Below the pieces are notes generated by a model, which saw only the letters and a list, made by a program, of their open reading frames with translations, was not told where the DNA came from and made no database searches. A DNA stretch of 35,932 bases, from assembly GCA_903906055.1 (NCBI GenBank), contig CAIVIS010000197.1, positions 1 to 35,932 of the forward strand, written 5' to 3'. The DNA comes from an uncultured Acidimicrobiaceae bacterium (GTDB taxonomy: Bacteria; Actinomycetota; Acidimicrobiia; Acidimicrobiales; RAAP-2). Of this stretch, positions 34,498 to 35,932 are shown one piece after another. Both the position numbers and the translations under genes were made by a program. Position 1 is the stretch's first letter. The number at the start of each line of letters is the position of its first letter.

Positions 34498-34799
34498 TGG
34501 AGACGGTCTACCTGCTCGAGACGCACTGGCGTCTGACCCCCGACGAGCGGGTGGCCTGGACGCAGGCAGTATCGCTGCTCAACCCCGAGATCGCTGAAGA
34601 GGCAATGAATGCCCTGTCTTCAGCGTCTCGGAGTACCCCCTCAATCGCACTCTTCATGGCCTCGTACAACGGAATCGTCAGATCCCATCAGCGAGCCGAG
34701 AGGCGAACCATCACCAATCGATCAGACTGGTTTGAGGAGCAGCGTGAGGTGCTCAGGCAGGCGAAGCTGCGACGGGAGCGGTCCCACCGAGTGTCGTGA
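34497..34799 (+). CDS. Hypothetical protein, possibly helicase-loader-like
   Basis: ETHWRLTPDERVAWTQAVSLLNPEIAEEAMNALSSASRSTPSIALFMASYN pattern; family call weak. Confidence 0.5.
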   Translation: METVYLLETHWRLTPDERVAWTQAVSLLNPEIAEEAMNALSSASRSTPSIALFMASYNGIVRSHQRAERRTITNRSDWFEEQREVLRQAKLRRERSHRVS

Positions 34800-35052
34800 T
34801 TGCTGCGGTGACCTCAGCCTCAGCGGTGGCGAGGGCAGCGTTGGATGCTTCGAGGGCAGTGACGGCGGCGGCAGCGTCAACTGCACCCGAGTCAGCAGCA
34901 ACAGCGGTCGTGAGCGTGGTCACCGTGGTGGCAAGGGATGCAACGGCATTGGTGTTAGCGGCGACTGCGTCTGAAAGTGCGGACATGATGGCTCCTAGAG
35001 TCTCAAGGGCGTCAGCGAGTTGCTCGAGGACGCGAACTTCTTCGTCTCTCAT
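34753..35052 (-). CDS. Ala/Thr-rich coiled-coil protein
   Basis: MRDEEVRVLEQLADALETLGAIMSALSDAVAANTNAVASLATTVTTLTTAV...; trimmed from ORF 34753..35172. Confidence 0.6.
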   Translation of the reverse strand: MRDEEVRVLEQLADALETLGAIMSALSDAVAANTNAVASLATTVTTLTTAVAADSGAVDAAAAVTALEASNAALATAEAEVTAAITTLGGTAPVAASPA

Positions 35053-35059
35053 CGTACCC

Positions 35060-35329
35060 TCAGGGTGCAACGGTCGGAGGGATTGTCGGGGGAGGCGTGC
35101 CGACAGGGGTGGAGGCCGGCGTGGGCACCGGGACCGTCGTGCCAGTGCTGGGATCGGAGACGTAGTGCTCAATCGAAAGCAGGATCCCCGAAACCAGGGC
35201 GATGGCGGTCGACACTGCGACTGGCAGATGCAGGCTTGAATCGGATTGAGTGACGATGGCAGTGACGAGCCCGAGAAGGGCTAGAAGCTGTCGGACCAGG
35301 CTACCGATGCGTTGGGTGTTGATGGTCAT
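35060..35329 (-). CDS. Holin-like two-TM protein
   Basis: MTINTQRIGSLVRQLLALLGLVTAIVTQSDSSLHLPVAVSTAIALVSGILLSIEHYVS + Pro/Thr-rich tail; GAGAGGA upstream. Confidence 0.6.
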   Translation of the reverse strand: MTINTQRIGSLVRQLLALLGLVTAIVTQSDSSLHLPVAVSTAIALVSGILLSIEHYVSDPSTGTTVPVPTPASTPVGTPPPTIPPTVAP

Positions 35330-35373
35330 GAGGATTCCTCTCAGCGTGCGAATGAATGACATCGTCTGTCAGC

Positions 35374-35592
35374 CTACTTTGCTGAGGGATGCCTGCTTGG
35401 GGAAGTGGTTCCTCGATTCACAGCGATGGCTTTGGTGTTCTCTTCGGTGGCGGCCCGCAGTTCCTTCAACTCGTTGGTGATTGAGTTCAGGAGCGTGGCT
35501 ACTTTCCACACCGCTCCCAGGCTGGCAAGCCAGAGGGTGATGACGAATCCGATGAGCGCTACGCCCCACACCACGTCAATAGTCGCTGTCAC
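35374..35592 (-). CDS. Single-TM protein with helical tail (lysis-associated?)
   Basis: VVWGVALIGFVITLWLASLGAVWKVATLLNSITNELKELRAATEENTKAI. Confidence 0.55.
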   Translation of the reverse strand: MTATIDVVWGVALIGFVITLWLASLGAVWKVATLLNSITNELKELRAATEENTKAIAVNRGTTSPSRHPSAK

Positions 35593-35640
35593 TCCTTCAG
35601 GTCGCCGATCTCGCCGCTCGAAGGTTCACAAATAGGTTAG

Positions 35641-35841
35641 TCATGCGGTCGGTACGGCAACCACGGCAGCAGTAACGCCATCAACATTGGTGGCCGCGGC
35701 CCCGATGGAGGCCGTGAGGTCAGTGAGGGACGCTGAAACATCGGTGCCAGCGGTAGCTGCTGCCAGGAGCAGCGCGTTGATTGCGCCGGTCAGGTTGGCG
35801 ACCGAGGTATTGAGGTCAGCGAGTGCAGTGGCGATGGTCAT
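35641..35841 (-). CDS. Ala/Thr-rich coiled-coil protein
   Basis: 66 aa; similar composition and heptad-like pattern to 34753..35052. Confidence 0.55.
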   Translation of the reverse strand: MTIATALADLNTSVANLTGAINALLLAAATAGTDVSASLTDLTASIGAAATNVDGVTAAVVAVPTA

Positions 35842-35932
35842 GGGCAGTCCTTTAGAAGAAGGGGAAGAAGTTCGCAGTGGTTGAGGCGACGGCCACGTTG
35901 ACCGAAATGGCGGCAGCGGCCCACAAGTTGGA
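35792..35932. repeat. Direct terminal repeat, copy 2
   Basis: Identical to 1-141. Confidence 0.97.

Overview
The window is a complete, circularly assembled genome of a tailed phage with a podovirus-like virion gene order. The first 141 nt (1-141) are repeated exactly at the end (35792-35932), so the unique length is about 35,791 bp. Leftward (minus) genes run from ~27.25 kb down to 1 and continue through the closure from ~35.84 to 34.75 kb. They encode small accessory proteins, a CysH-like PP-loop protein, an XF1762-like protein, terminase subunits, portal, scaffold, capsid, adaptor, a beta-propeller protein, a 1508-aa internal virion protein, tail fibre and Gly-rich adhesin genes, and holin-like membrane proteins. 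Rightward (plus) genes run from 28.18 to 34.80 kb and encode a GP88-family protein, small Zn-ribbon proteins, a YqaJ-type exonuclease, a RusA-type resolvase, a Rad52-like annealing protein, a winged-helix protein and a lysozyme-like endolysin. I found no polymerase, helicase, integrase, classical repressor, tRNA or CRISPR array. The host is probably an actinobacterium (inference). The signals most worth following are: (1) a set of seven promoter-like sites sharing TA(C/G)(A/G)ATG plus operator-like TGTCWTACA/TGTAAGACA half-sites, some with leaderless starts; (2) a promoter followed by an intrinsic terminator ahead of the whole minus-strand operon, resembling lambda pR'-tR'; (3) a promoter-to-terminator GP88 cassette with two unlisted or unknown tiny genes; (4) an iteron-like repeat region at 29.34-29.72 kb; (5) a cluster of tiny basic ORFs between the portal and capsid genes, one only 16 aa long; and (6) a 16-bp repeat that forms three consecutive stop/start junctions.
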